Source: Agrococcus sp. ARC_14 (lineage in GTDB: Bacteria > Actinomycetota > Actinomycetes > Actinomycetales > Microbacteriaceae). From it: DNA of 64,000 nt. Below the pieces are notes generated by a model. The model was not told where the DNA came from, did no database searches, and worked only from the letters and a program-made list of their open reading frames with translations. This document shows, one piece after another, positions 56,178-64,000 of the stretch; within the stretch, counting starts at the first letter, position 1, and every line of letters starts with the position of its first letter. Location of the stretch: NCBI RefSeq assembly GCF_022436485.1, contig NZ_JAKUDO010000001.1, forward strand, positions 1,736,001 to 1,800,000, given 5' to 3'. Position numbers and translations under genes: made by a program.

Positions 56178-56248
56178 GGTGGGGTGGCCGAGTGGTGAGG
56201 CAACGGCCTGCAAAGCCGTCTACGCGGGTTCGAATCCCGTCTCCACCT
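56178..56248 (+). tRNA. tRNA-Cys, anticodon GCA
   Basis: A 71-nt cloverleaf: acceptor GGTGGGG/CTCCACC with one G-U pair, anticodon stem ACGGC/GCCGT with loop CTGCAAA, T arm CGGGTTCGAATCCCG. CCA is not encoded. Confidence 0.94.
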
Positions 56249-56262
56249 CGAGTCCCCACCAA

Positions 56263-56337
56263 GGGCGATTGGCGCAGCGGTAGCGCGCTTCCCTGACACG
56301 GAAGAGGTCACTGGTTCGATCCCAGTATCGCCCACCA
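56263..56337 (+). tRNA. tRNA-Val, anticodon GAC
   Basis: A cloverleaf with encoded CCA (56335-56337): acceptor GGGCGAT/ATCGCCC, anticodon stem CTTCC/GGAAG with loop CTGACAC. It is closely related to the CAC isoacceptor on the other strand. The restriction island starts right after it. Confidence 0.95.
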
Positions 56338-56340
56338 CGA

Positions 56341-56367
56341 GACCCCCGAGCAGTCGGGGGTCTTTCT
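56341..56367 (+). terminator. rho-independent terminator of the tRNA cluster
   Basis: A perfect 9-bp stem (56341-56349 with 56354-56362), 4-nt loop, then TTTCT. Confidence 0.8.
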
Positions 56368-56378
56368 CATGCGCCCAA

Positions 56379-56384
56379 TAGGCT
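56379..56384 (+). promoter_or_regulatory. leaderless -10 element of the hsd operon
   Basis: TAGGCT, 6 nt, then the hsdR GTG, directly behind the tRNA terminator. Confidence 0.55.
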
Positions 56385-56390
56385 GAGGAT

Positions 56391-59189
56391 GTGACCGACA
56401 CCGACGTGCAGCTCGCAGCGGAGCAGCGTGCACGTGTGCTTATAGACGCGCAGCTCTCGGCCGCGGGCTGGCACGTGCAGAACGTGAAGGATCTGAACCT
56501 CTTCGCGGGCCCGGGCATCGCCGTTCGTGAGGTCGTCATGGCCCCCGGTCATGGGCGGGTGGACTACCTGCTCTATGTCGAACGTGAAGTGGTCGGCGTG
56601 ATCGAGGCCAAGCCGGTGGGCACCACGCTCTCGGGCGTCGAGTGGCAGTCGGCGATGTACGCGAACGGTCTGCCCGAGAGTCATCGCAAGCGTGCGATCC
56701 AGCACGAGGGTCGCTTACCGTTCGTCTTCGAAGCGTCGGGCACGGAGACCCACTTCACCAACGGCATGGATCCATCGCCCCGCGCGCGTCGGCTCTTCCA
56801 CTTCCCGCGCCCAGCAGCCCTGGGTCGGCTTGTGCGTGACGGCAGAGCGGCACGGCAGGGGAAGCCCGCCACATGGCGGGGCAAGGTTCAGCAGCTGCCT
56901 CCGCTGCTCGCTGAGTCGCTGCGCCCCGCCCAGATCACTGCGATCGAAGGCATCGAGCGATCGCTCCGCGAGCAGCGGTTCGATCGGTCGCTGGTGCAGA
57001 TGGCGACCGGCGCCGGAAAAACGTTCACCGCGGTCACCGAGAGCTATCGTCTGCTCAAGGCAGGCGGCTTCGGCCGCATCCTCTTCTTGGTGGACCGCAA
57101 TAACCTCGGTGATCAGACGCTCGCTGAGTTCCAGAACTACCGCACACCCGACGACGGCCGCCGCTTCACCGAGATGTACAACGTGCAGAAGCTCTCCGGT
57201 GCGGGGATGCTCGCCTCATCGAGCGTCGTCATCTCGACGATCCAGCGAGTGCACCGCGTGCTGCAAGGCGGCGAGGTGGCCGATGTCGATGATCCCGGCG
57301 TGGACAGCTTCGTGCCCGCCGCCCCGGTCACGGTCTCGTACAACGCCGAACTGCCGCCCGAAGCGTTCGACCTGGTCATCGTCGACGAGGCGCATCGGTC
57401 GATCTACGGCGTCTGGCGCGGGGTGCTCGAGTACTTCGACGCGCACATCGTCGGCCTCACCGCGACACCGACGAAGCAGACCTTCGGCTTCTTCCAGTCG
57501 AATCTGGTGAGCGAGTACACCTACCCGGAATCGGTGGCGGACAACGTCAACGTCGACTTCGACATCTACCGCATCCAGACCAGGATCACCGAGGAGGGCG
57601 GATCGATCGAGGCGGGCACCTTCGTGCCAAAGGTCGACCGCCGCACCCGCGAGAAGCGCATCGAGTCGCTCGATGACGATCTGATCTACACGCCCGGTCA
57701 ACTCGACAGGGCGGTCACGTCGACTTCGCAGATCAGGCTCGTGCTCGAGACGTTCCGCGACCGACTCTTCACCGAGATCTTCCCTCGCCGGTCGGCCGTG
57801 CCGAAGACGCTGATCTTCTGCAAGGACGACAATCACGCCGAAGAGGTGGTGACGACCGCACGGCAGGTGTTCGGCAAGGGCAACGACTTCGCGGCGAAGA
57901 TTACCTACAACGCGAAGGATCCGAAGGGTGCGCTTCAGCAGTTCCGCACCTCCTCGAGCCTGCGCATCGCTGTCACAGTCGATATGATCGCGACCGGCAC
58001 CGACGTGAAGCCGCTGGAGTGCGTCTTCTTCCTGCGCGACGTGCGCAGCGCCCACTACTTCGAGCAGATGAAGGGGCGCGGTGCTCGCACCATCCCCGGC
58101 GCCGACTTCCGAGCGGTGACACCGGATGCAGCGGAGAAGACGCGCTTCGTGATCATCGACGCGGTCGGCGTCACCGAGCATGACTTCGTGGAACCGCCGC
58201 TCAACCGCGTCAAGAACGTCTCCCTCGAGCAGCTGCTGCAGAAAGCGGCGAACCTGACCATCACTGAGGATGAAGCGGCGACACTCGCATCGCGCCTCTC
58301 GGCACTCGAGCTGCAGGTGACATCTCAGGAGCGCGCGGAACTCGACGCCGTCGCTGGGCGGTCGCTGCGCGGCATCGTCCAGGGAATCGTCCACGCCATC
58401 TCTGTTGACGCGCAGGTCGAGGCGATGCGTGCCGCTGGGCTCGAGCCGGAATCGGTCTCAGAACCGACGCGGATCGAGATCGTCGACCGGCTGATCGAGA
58501 CGGCTATTGAACCGCTCGCGGCCAATCCTGAGCTTCGGCGACGGATCTTGGAACTCCGGCGCAGCCACGACCAGGTGATCGACGAGGTCAGCGTCGACGA
58601 GCTGGTGCACGCCGGGGGAGTGGTCGATGTTGATCGGGCGCGCCACATCGTCGATTCCTGGCGTGCCTATCTGGCGGAGCATCGGGACGAGATTGCGGCG
58701 ATCCAGCTGGCCGACGAGGCTCAACGGCTTGGACACGTGCGCATCGGCTTCGACGCGATCCAAGAGCTCGCGGACCGCATCCGGCGACCGCCGTACAACT
58801 GGACCACCGATCTGCTGTGGTCGGCGTACGAGGCAGTCGATCGCAGCCGCGTGCGTGGATCGGGTCATCGGCAGCTGACCGACCTCGTGTCGCTGCTGCG
58901 CTTCACACTGGGCGCAGACACTGAGCTGGTGCCGTACTCGGATGCGGTGCGCGAGCGCTACGCGGGCTGGCTCGCGCAGCAGGAACAGGCCGGCGTCGTG
59001 TTCAGCGAGCCACAGAGATGGTGGTTGGATCGTATGGCGGAGGTCGTCGCGTCCTCTGCCGAGGTCACGCCGGATGATCTCGATCTCGCGCCCTTCTCGG
59101 AGCGCGGCGGACAGGCAGGCGCCGTGCAGGCGCTCGGAGACAAGGCAGCGGTGTACGTGCGAGAGCTGAACGAGGTGCTGGCGGGGTGA
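56391..59189 (+). CDS. hsdR: type I restriction enzyme, motor/endonuclease subunit R
   Basis: A 932-residue HsdR that translocates and cuts DNA lacking the cognate methylation. The N-terminal PD-(D/E)xK nuclease shows Asp58 in GRVDYLLY and Glu72/Lys74 in VIEAK. The SF2 motor has Walker A MATGAGKT at about 204, IVDEAHRS at about 331, GLTATP, and the motif VI region FEQMKGRGARTI. A helical C-terminal domain of the EcoEI type follows from about residue 650. The GTG start is given by a leaderless TAGGCT element. It overlaps hsdS by one base. Gene order R-S-M is less common than R-M-S. All catalytic motifs are intact, so the system looks functional. Confidence 0.93.
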   Translation: MTDTDVQLAAEQRARVLIDAQLSAAGWHVQNVKDLNLFAGPGIAVREVVMAPGHGRVDYLLYVEREVVGVIEAKPVGTTLSGVEWQSAMYANGLPESHRKRAIQHEGRLPFVFEASGTETHFTNGMDPSPRARRLFHFPRPAALGRLVRDGRAARQGKPATWRGKVQQLPPLLAESLRPAQITAIEGIERSLREQRFDRSLVQMATGAGKTFTAVTESYRLLKAGGFGRILFLVDRNNLGDQTLAEFQNYRTPDDGRRFTEMYNVQKLSGAGMLASSSVVISTIQRVHRVLQGGEVADVDDPGVDSFVPAAPVTVSYNAELPPEAFDLVIVDEAHRSIYGVWRGVLEYFDAHIVGLTATPTKQTFGFFQSNLVSEYTYPESVADNVNVDFDIYRIQTRITEEGGSIEAGTFVPKVDRRTREKRIESLDDDLIYTPGQLDRAVTSTSQIRLVLETFRDRLFTEIFPRRSAVPKTLIFCKDDNHAEEVVTTARQVFGKGNDFAAKITYNAKDPKGALQQFRTSSSLRIAVTVDMIATGTDVKPLECVFFLRDVRSAHYFEQMKGRGARTIPGADFRAVTPDAAEKTRFVIIDAVGVTEHDFVEPPLNRVKNVSLEQLLQKAANLTITEDEAATLASRLSALELQVTSQERAELDAVAGRSLRGIVQGIVHAISVDAQVEAMRAAGLEPESVSEPTRIEIVDRLIETAIEPLAANPELRRRILELRRSHDQVIDEVSVDELVHAGGVVDVDRARHIVDSWRAYLAEHRDEIAAIQLADEAQRLGHVRIGFDAIQELADRIRRPPYNWTTDLLWSAYEAVDRSRVRGSGHRQLTDLVSLLRFTLGADTELVPYSDAVRERYAGWLAQQEQAGVVFSEPQRWWLDRMAEVVASSAEVTPDDLDLAPFSERGGQAGAVQALGDKAAVYVRELNEVLAG

Positions 59190-60427
59190 TGGCCGCAAGC
59201 GAATGGCGGGCAGTCGAACTCGGACAGGTCGTCGAACCCTTCAACCGTCGCGAGATCCCAAGCCCCACTACGAGCCTGCCTTACATCGGGTTGGAGCACG
59301 TGGCATCCGGCTCCGGAGCAATCGCTGCTCATGGGGTCGCCTCGAGTATCAAGAGCTCGAGCCCACTCGTGGACCGTGGCGATGTGCTCTACGGCCGACT
59401 CCGGCCGTATCTCAACAAGGTGACGATCGCGCCGTTCGACGCCTACGCGTCAGGCGAGTTCATCGTGTTCAAACCGAATGAGCACGTCGAGGCTTCGTAC
59501 TTGAGGTGGCTGCTCGCCTCGCACGAATTCGTATCGTTCGCTACGTCGCTGAACGCCGGCGATCGGCCCAGGGTGAAGTGGAACCAGATTCGCCCGTTCC
59601 GCTTTGGACTCCCGAGCCTCAGCGCGCAGCGGCGGATCGTCGACATCCTCGAAGCCCACCTGAGCAGACTCGACGCAGGCGAGAGTTGGTTGGCTGATGC
59701 GGAGGCGAGGATGCGGCGGCTTTCGATCGCAGCTAACCGAGCGGTCATTGGGAAGCTGGAGCACGTCTACGGAGTTGGACCGGCGCTTGAGGCCATCGAG
59801 ATCGAAAACGGCGCCACCGTGGCCGGGCTTGCTGACGCCCTCAGCGCGGACGGCAGCGGGCGTGTCCCGTACTACAAGGTCGGAGACATGAATCTCGCGC
59901 CAGACCGGCAGATGTCGATGGCACGGAGCTATATTTCGGAACGCGACGCTCAGTCGTTAAAGTTGCACGTCCGGGATCCGGGGTCGGTGCTGATCCCAAA
60001 GCGCGGTGGTGCGATAGCCACAAACAAGAAGCGCATCGTTTCGACGCGTGCCAGCTGGGACATGAACACCATGGGTCTACGGCCCAGGGACGGATACTCG
60101 GTGGAGTTCATTTGGCACTGGTTGGACGGCATCGACCTGGGCGCGATCGCCGACGGATCTAACGTCCCGCAAATCAATGCGCGTCAGATCCGGTCACTTT
60201 CAGTTCCGACGGCGCCCTCCGAAGCTCAAGAGGAGGTTGTTCAACGGCTTGACAAGCTCAGGTCGGTTGTTCGGATGGGTCAGATCTCGGTCAACGATGG
60301 TCGTGCTCGATCAAAGCAGTTGCGTCGTGCCCTACTTGCAGCCGCATTCTCCGGCCAGTTGACCGGGCACGCGTCCGACACCGACCGCATTGAGGAGATG
60401 ACTGATGCCTCCGCCCACGCCAGCTGA
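59189..60427 (+). CDS. hsdS: type I restriction-modification specificity subunit
   Basis: A 412-residue HsdS that reads the two halves of the bipartite target. TRD1 spans about 1-140. The central conserved helix is at about 141-175 (LPSLSAQRRIVDILEAHLSR). TRD2 spans about 190-330. The distal conserved helix is at 340-395 and ends in KQLRRALLAAAFSGQL. TRD2 has a plainer, more AT-containing codon usage than the surrounding genes (AAA, ATA, TTA appear), as expected for exchanged specificity modules. ATG 59189 overlaps the hsdR stop; a GTG one codon earlier is the alternative. The 3' end overlaps hsdM by 23 nt. Confidence 0.92.
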   Translation: MAASEWRAVELGQVVEPFNRREIPSPTTSLPYIGLEHVASGSGAIAAHGVASSIKSSSPLVDRGDVLYGRLRPYLNKVTIAPFDAYASGEFIVFKPNEHVEASYLRWLLASHEFVSFATSLNAGDRPRVKWNQIRPFRFGLPSLSAQRRIVDILEAHLSRLDAGESWLADAEARMRRLSIAANRAVIGKLEHVYGVGPALEAIEIENGATVAGLADALSADGSGRVPYYKVGDMNLAPDRQMSMARSYISERDAQSLKLHVRDPGSVLIPKRGGAIATNKKRIVSTRASWDMNTMGLRPRDGYSVEFIWHWLDGIDLGAIADGSNVPQINARQIRSLSVPTAPSEAQEEVVQRLDKLRSVVRMGQISVNDGRARSKQLRRALLAAAFSGQLTGHASDTDRIEEMTDASAHAS

Positions 60428-61919
60428 TGCGAAGCGTCTCGTCGACAAGTTGTGGGCCTACGCGAACGTGCTCCGCGACGACGGCGTGGGCACGATCGAC
60501 TACACGGAGCAGCTCACCTATCTCCTGTTCCTCAAGATGGCACACGAGCGCGCGATCCTTCCCTTCGGCGATGAATCTCCAATCGTGCCAGAGCGCTACT
60601 CCTGGCAGCGTCTGCTCGATGCGGATGGCGAGGAACTGGAGACCCAGTACACCCGCATCCTCACCGGACTCGGCAAGGAGCCCGGCACGCTCGGCGTGAT
60701 CTTCCGTAAGGCGCAGAACCGCATCCAGGATCCCGCCAAGCTGAAGCGACTCGTGCGTGACCTCATCGACCAGGAGTCGTGGCTCGCAACCGGGACCGAC
60801 ATAAAGGGCGACGCGTACGAATCCCTGCTGTCGAAGGGCGCCGAGGACGTCAAGTCCGGAGCGGGACAGTACTTCACGCCGCGTCCCCTGATCGATGCGA
60901 TCGTCGACTGCATCCGGCCCACGATCGACGACCGGGTGATGGATCCCGCGGCGGGTACGGCCGGATTCCTGCTCGCCGCTCACGCGAAGGTCGCCGAGCA
61001 GGCCAGTAGCTTCACGCCGCCGCAGCGCGAGAAGCTGCGCAGCTCGCTCGTGCACGGCGTTGAGCTGGTGGACGGCACCGCGCGGCTCGCGGCCATGAAT
61101 CTGCTGCTGCATGGCGCTGGCGATCCGCGTGGCAACAGCCTCATCGAGGTGAAGGACTCGCTGGTCGCCGCGCCTCGGGAGCGTTGGAGCGTCGTGCTTT
61201 CGAACCCGCCCTTTGGGCGCAAGTCATCGATCACCATGATCGGCGCAGTCGGGCGCGAGTCTCGCGACGATATTGCCATCGAGCGGCAGGACTTCGTGGT
61301 CACGAGCTCGAACAAGCAGCTCAATTTCCTCCAGCACATCCTAACGATTCTCGACACCCACGGCCGCGCCGCAGTCGTTCTCCCCGACAACGTGCTCTTC
61401 GAGGGCGGCGCGGGCGAAACGCTCCGTCGGCGCTTGCTGCGGGACTTCGACCTGCACACCATGCTGCGTCTGCCGACGGGGCTCTTCTATGCGAACGGAG
61501 TGAAGGCCAACGTGCTGTTCTTCGATAAGAGACCAGCGCATCCGAAGGGCGAGCCCTGGACCGAGAGGCTCTGGGTCTACGACTTCCGCACCAACAAGCA
61601 CTTCACGCTGCGGCAGAACCCGCTCACGCGCGCTCGCCTGGACGACTTCGTCGCAGCGTTCGCCGCTGACCGGCCCCGCAGTGAACGGAGGGAGTCCGAG
61701 CGGTTCCGTGCGTTCGGGTACGACGACCTGGTCGCCCGTGACAGGGTGAATCTCGACATCACCTGGCTCCGCGACGAGTCGCTTGAGAACCTCGATGACC
61801 TCCCTGCCCCCGAGATCATCGCCCGCGAGATCGTCGAGGACCTGACTGCGGCCCTGGCAGAGTTCGAGGCCGTCGCGGCTGCGCTCGAGATCGGAGCGAA
61901 CCAGCAGCTCGACTCGTAG
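60405..61919 (+). CDS. hsdM: type I restriction-modification methyltransferase subunit
   Basis: A 504-residue N6-adenine methyltransferase that protects host DNA and forms the core of the complex. The N-terminal helical HsdM_N domain (LVDKLWAYANVLRDDG) leads to the SAM-binding MDPAAGTAGFLLAA at about 180-193 and the catalytic SNPPFGRKS at about 266-274. The region around GQYFTPRPLIDAIV is typical. The ATG at 60405 has GAGGAG about 9 nt upstream inside hsdS. A weak hairpin follows the stop. Confidence 0.94.
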   Translation: MPPPTPADAKRLVDKLWAYANVLRDDGVGTIDYTEQLTYLLFLKMAHERAILPFGDESPIVPERYSWQRLLDADGEELETQYTRILTGLGKEPGTLGVIFRKAQNRIQDPAKLKRLVRDLIDQESWLATGTDIKGDAYESLLSKGAEDVKSGAGQYFTPRPLIDAIVDCIRPTIDDRVMDPAAGTAGFLLAAHAKVAEQASSFTPPQREKLRSSLVHGVELVDGTARLAAMNLLLHGAGDPRGNSLIEVKDSLVAAPRERWSVVLSNPPFGRKSSITMIGAVGRESRDDIAIERQDFVVTSSNKQLNFLQHILTILDTHGRAAVVLPDNVLFEGGAGETLRRRLLRDFDLHTMLRLPTGLFYANGVKANVLFFDKRPAHPKGEPWTERLWVYDFRTNKHFTLRQNPLTRARLDDFVAAFAADRPRSERRESERFRAFGYDDLVARDRVNLDITWLRDESLENLDDLPAPEIIAREIVEDLTAALAEFEAVAAALEIGANQQLDS

Positions 61920-61922
61920 TTG

Positions 61923-61939
61923 GCAAGCTCAGAGCTTGC
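61923..61939 (+). terminator. short hairpin after hsdM
   Basis: A perfect 7-bp stem with a 3-nt loop, 4 nt beyond the hsdM stop, without a U-tract. It may be a weak terminator separating the hsd operon from the Fic pair. Confidence 0.35.
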
Positions 61940-61973
61940 GAACTCCCTCCTACGTCGTCACGGAACGCGCGAG

Positions 61974-61979
61974 TACGAT
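61974..61979 (+). promoter_or_regulatory. leaderless -10 element of the Fic antitoxin gene
   Basis: TACGAT, 6 nt, then ATG at 61986. It gives the toxin pair its own promoter and shortens the open frame that starts at 61920. Confidence 0.6.
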
Positions 61980-61985
61980 CTAGCT

Positions 61986-62195
61986 ATGGCAAACCCCAGC
62001 GGCAAGGCGAGGAAGGCTCCAGTCTCATCGGAGTCTGGCCTGGCAAGTCGGGCACTCCGTGAGAAGGCGGTCACTCAGACTCTCGCCTCATCCAAGTTGG
62101 AACGCGGCGTGCACAGCGACCGGTTCACGAAGAACCTTGGCCGCTACGTCGAGGGCGAGATCACGCCCGCGGAGCTCCGCGACCTCTCCCGGTGA
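61986..62195 (+). CDS. Fic antitoxin, VbhA-like
   Basis: A 69-residue protein, the expected partner of a class I Fic toxin. The inhibitory helix motif of this class, (S/T)xxxE(G/N), appears as SSKLER (Ser35, Glu39). The last position is Arg instead of Gly/Asn. The C-terminal part (RYVEGEITPAELRDL) resembles the VbhA tail. The N-terminus is basic and probably disordered. The ATG is set by a leaderless TACGAT element. The 3' end overlaps fic by 4 nt (GTGA), so antitoxin is made first. Confidence 0.8.
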   Translation: MANPSGKARKAPVSSESGLASRALREKAVTQTLASSKLERGVHSDRFTKNLGRYVEGEITPAELRDLSR

Positions 62196-62773
62196 CGAGC
62201 ACAGACCCATACCTCCAGTCGAACTGGGTGCTGCGCAACAAGCTCGGCATCACCGACCGGGAGCTACTTGTCATCGCCGAAACCGATCGGTCTGACACCC
62301 GGTCGCTCGAGATTTTCGAGGAACCGTCTGTTCTCCGTGTCGGCGACAGCTTCGGCGCCGATCGACTCCGAGCGATCCACCGGTACCTGTTCCAGGATGT
62401 CTACGCTTGGGCCGGGGAGTACCGCACCGTCGGTATCGCCAAGGGGCTCGATCAGCACTTCGCATCTCCGGACATTATCGACGAACTGGTCGTAGACTTG
62501 GTCGGCGCGATCGCTGAGCGCGCGGCGTCGGACCTCGCCACCGATGCGATCGGTTTCCTCGTCGACACGTACGCGAGGCTCAACTACATTCACCCGTTCC
62601 GGGAAGGCAATGGGCGAGTGCAGCGAATGTATGGGACGCAACTCGTCGAGCGCCACGGTCGGACGCTTGATTGGAGCCGCGTCAGTGCCGACGAGAACAA
62701 CGAAGCGTTCAAGGACTCCATGGACGGTGATCGAGCAAGTCTGCGCACGATGCTCAACCGGATCCTCATTTAG
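62192..62773 (+). CDS. fic: Fic toxin (AMP-transferase)
   Basis: A 193-residue Fic-domain protein. The catalytic motif is complete: HPFREGNGRVQR with His134 and Arg145, so it should be able to transfer AMP (or another nucleotide) to a protein hydroxyl. The substrate-flap region and the RAIHRYLFQDVYAWAGEYR helix are typical. The family inhibits growth when free of its antitoxin; gyrase/topoisomerase is a known target for some, unproven here. GTG start in overlap with the antitoxin. Confidence 0.92.
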   Translation: MTSTDPYLQSNWVLRNKLGITDRELLVIAETDRSDTRSLEIFEEPSVLRVGDSFGADRLRAIHRYLFQDVYAWAGEYRTVGIAKGLDQHFASPDIIDELVVDLVGAIAERAASDLATDAIGFLVDTYARLNYIHPFREGNGRVQRMYGTQLVERHGRTLDWSRVSADENNEAFKDSMDGDRASLRTMLNRILI

Positions 62774-62862
62774 CATTAGCGCTCAGCGATCCGGACATCG
62801 GTGGCTTTCGTGCTCCCGGCGAACGATGCGCTCACGCCTGGGCGCCGATCGGGGTACAAGAG

Positions 62863-62868
62863 TAGCCT
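62863..62868 (+). promoter_or_regulatory. leaderless -10 element of selO
   Basis: TAGCCT, 6 nt, then the selO GTG. Confidence 0.55.
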
Positions 62869-62874
62869 CACTGC

Positions 62875-64000
62875 GTGACCGCGCTCCCCGCAACGACCAT
62901 CGCGCTGGCCGGCAGCTTCGCCCGTGAGCTCCCCGAGCTGGCAGTGCCGTGGCGCGCGGTGGACGCCGCGGAGCCGCGCCTGCTCGTCCTCAACGTGCAG
63001 CTCGCGACCGAGCTCGGCCTCGATCCCGCGACGCTGCGCACCGATGCAGGCGTCCGGCTGCTGACCGGGAGTGCCGTCCCCGACGGCGCGACGCCGGTCG
63101 CTCAGGTCTACGCCGGGCACCAGTTCGGCGGGTACTCGCCGCGTCTGGGTGACGGGCGCGCCCTGCTGCTCGGCGAGCTCGAGGACGCGCAGGGCCGGGT
63201 GCGCGATCTGCACCTGAAGGGCTCCGGACGCACACCGTTCGCTCGCGGCGGTGACGGGCTTGCCGCCGTCGGCCCGATGCTGCGCGAGTACATCATCAGC
63301 GAGGCGATGCACGCGCTCGGAATCCCGACGACGCGCGCGCTGGCGGTGGTCGCGACGGGGCGCTTCGTCCGCCGCGACGACTGGCTGCCGGGCGCCGTGC
63401 TCGCACGGGTTGCGAGCAGCCATCTGCGCGTCGGCACCTTCCAGTACGCGCGCGCCACCGGCGACATCGACCTGCTGCGACGCCTCGCCGACCACGCGAT
63501 CCTGCGCCACGCACCGGAAGCGGCCGAGTCGGCGCAGCCGTACCTCGCGCTGCTGCAGGCGGTCATCACCGCGCAGGCGCATCTCGTGGCTCGCTGGATG
63601 CTGGTCGGGTTCGTGCACGGGGTGATGAACACCGACAACGTGACGATCTCGGGCGCGACCATCGACTACGGTCCGTGCGCGTTCATGGAGGGCTTCGACC
63701 CGGCGACCGTCTTCAGCTCGATCGACGAGCGCGGGCGCTACGCCTACGGCAACCAGCCGGCCATCACCGAGTGGAACCTCGCTCGGCTCGCGGAGGCACT
63801 GCTGCCGCTGCTCGCCGAGCAGCAGGAGCAGGCGCTGCAGCTGGCGGTCGAGACGCTCGGGGGCTTCCAGAAGGCGTACGTCGCCGCCTGGTCGTCCGGC
63901 ATGCGGGGGAAGTTCGGACTCTCGGAGGATGTCGACGACGCGGCCGCGAGGCTCGTGATCGACGAGCTGCTCGCGCTGCTGGAGTCGGGCCGGGTCGACC
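62875..64000 (+). CDS. selO: protein adenylyltransferase SelO, 5' part
   Basis: The first 375 codons of SelO (YdiU family), a kinase-fold protein that AMPylates other proteins and is linked to redox stress. The gene runs off the window edge; family members are about 480-490 residues. Signature stretches are [45 protein letters not shown] and [14 protein letters not shown]. The GTG start at 62875 is given by a leaderless TAGCCT element and by the family start. It marks the end of the accessory island. Confidence 0.93.
   Translation, partial: MTALPATTIALAGSFARELPELAVPWRAVDAAEPRLLVLNVQLATELGLDPATLRTDAGVRLLTGSAVPDGATPVAQVYAGHQFGGYSPRLGDGRALLLGELEDAQGRVRDLHLKGSGRTPFARGGDGLAAVGPMLREYIISEAMHALGIPTTRALAVVATGRFVRRDDWLPGAVLARVASSHLRVGTFQYARATGDIDLLRRLADHAILRHAPEAAESAQPYLALLQAVITAQAHLVARWMLVGFVHGVMNTDNVTISGATIDYGPCAFMEGFDPATVFSSIDERGRYAYGNQPAITEWNLARLAEALLPLLAEQQEQALQLAVETLGGFQKAYVAAWSSGMRGKFGLSEDVDDAAARLVIDELLALLESGRVD

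Noticed and set aside
61920..61985. N-terminal extension of the Fic antitoxin to 91 residues
   Set aside because: The extension would begin next to the hsdM stop and be translated through the hairpin and the TACGAT element. The ATG at 61986 fits the leaderless pattern exactly.
62774..62874. Possible right-hand attachment site of the restriction-Fic island
   Set aside because: No copy of the tRNA-Val 3' end or of any other direct repeat with the tRNA region was seen in this gap, and no integrase gene is present. Integration at the tRNA remains unproven.

Overview
The window is about 70% GC, densely coded and almost free of non-coding DNA. Its gene content and order are those of an actinomycete: panB-glnA2-glnE-glnA1-DUF4191, sucB-lpd-pepA, sigA, sepH-DUF4193-DUF3093-dut-DUF3710-DUF3159, and DUF3000-rnd. 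The alanine/lysine-rich SigA tail, the separate parE/parC pair beside sigA and the many leaderless starts suggest a Microbacteriaceae-like member of the Actinomycetota. The family assignment is inference.

Layout. 1-6.8 kb: pantothenate synthesis (panB) and the glutamine synthetase module (glnA2, the adenylylating enzyme glnE, glnA1). 6.8-16.2 kb: DUF4191, a transmembrane pseudokinase, the E2 and E3 subunits of a 2-oxoacid dehydrogenase, leucyl aminopeptidase, a PAC2 protein and an MFS transporter. 16.2-26.5 kb: the primary sigma factor, an amino-acid ABC transporter, a small zinc-ribbon protein, convergent topoisomerase IV genes and a nucleotide phosphodiesterase-like protein. 26.5-30.7 kb: a small lipoprotein and a transporter/dehydrogenase catabolic cassette. 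30.8-41.2 kb: sepH, DUF4193, DUF3093, the dut-DUF3710-DUF3159 operon, aconitase, dxs, an unknown protein and NAD(P)HX dehydratase. 41.2-49.2 kb: a methyltransferase, fatty-acid oxidation fadA-fadB, rnd-DUF3000 and a membrane-anchored hydrolase. 49.2-55.8 kb: SseA-SufE, ZapE, NhaA, AmtB, an odd SDR and a Pr6Pr membrane protein. 55.8-56.4 kb: four tRNA genes. 56.4-62.8 kb: an accessory island with type I restriction-modification (hsdR-hsdS-hsdM) and a Fic toxin with its antitoxin. 62.9 kb to the edge: the start of selO.

Nitrogen control is readable in the DNA. A four-part GlnR-type box lies upstream of glnA1, and a partial one lies upstream of amtB, linking ammonium uptake to assimilation. glnE would add post-translational control of GlnA1, which keeps the adenylylation tyrosine.

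The strongest non-gene signal is promoter grammar. In twelve genes a TAnnnT hexamer begins exactly 12 nt before the start codon, so the mRNA would begin at or within a base of the ATG/GTG. This includes two divergent genes whose -10 elements overlap. It sets several start codons here. Other points of interest are a perfect 18-bp-arm inverted repeat inside the 3' end of the pseudokinase gene, placed where it could terminate the opposing lpd-sucB operon; two lipoyl domains identical over 223 bp; an 18-bp palindrome in front of aconitase; and the Fic/antitoxin pair attached to the restriction operon.

No CRISPR array, insertion sequence, prophage or rRNA was seen. No gap between genes exceeds 300 bases.
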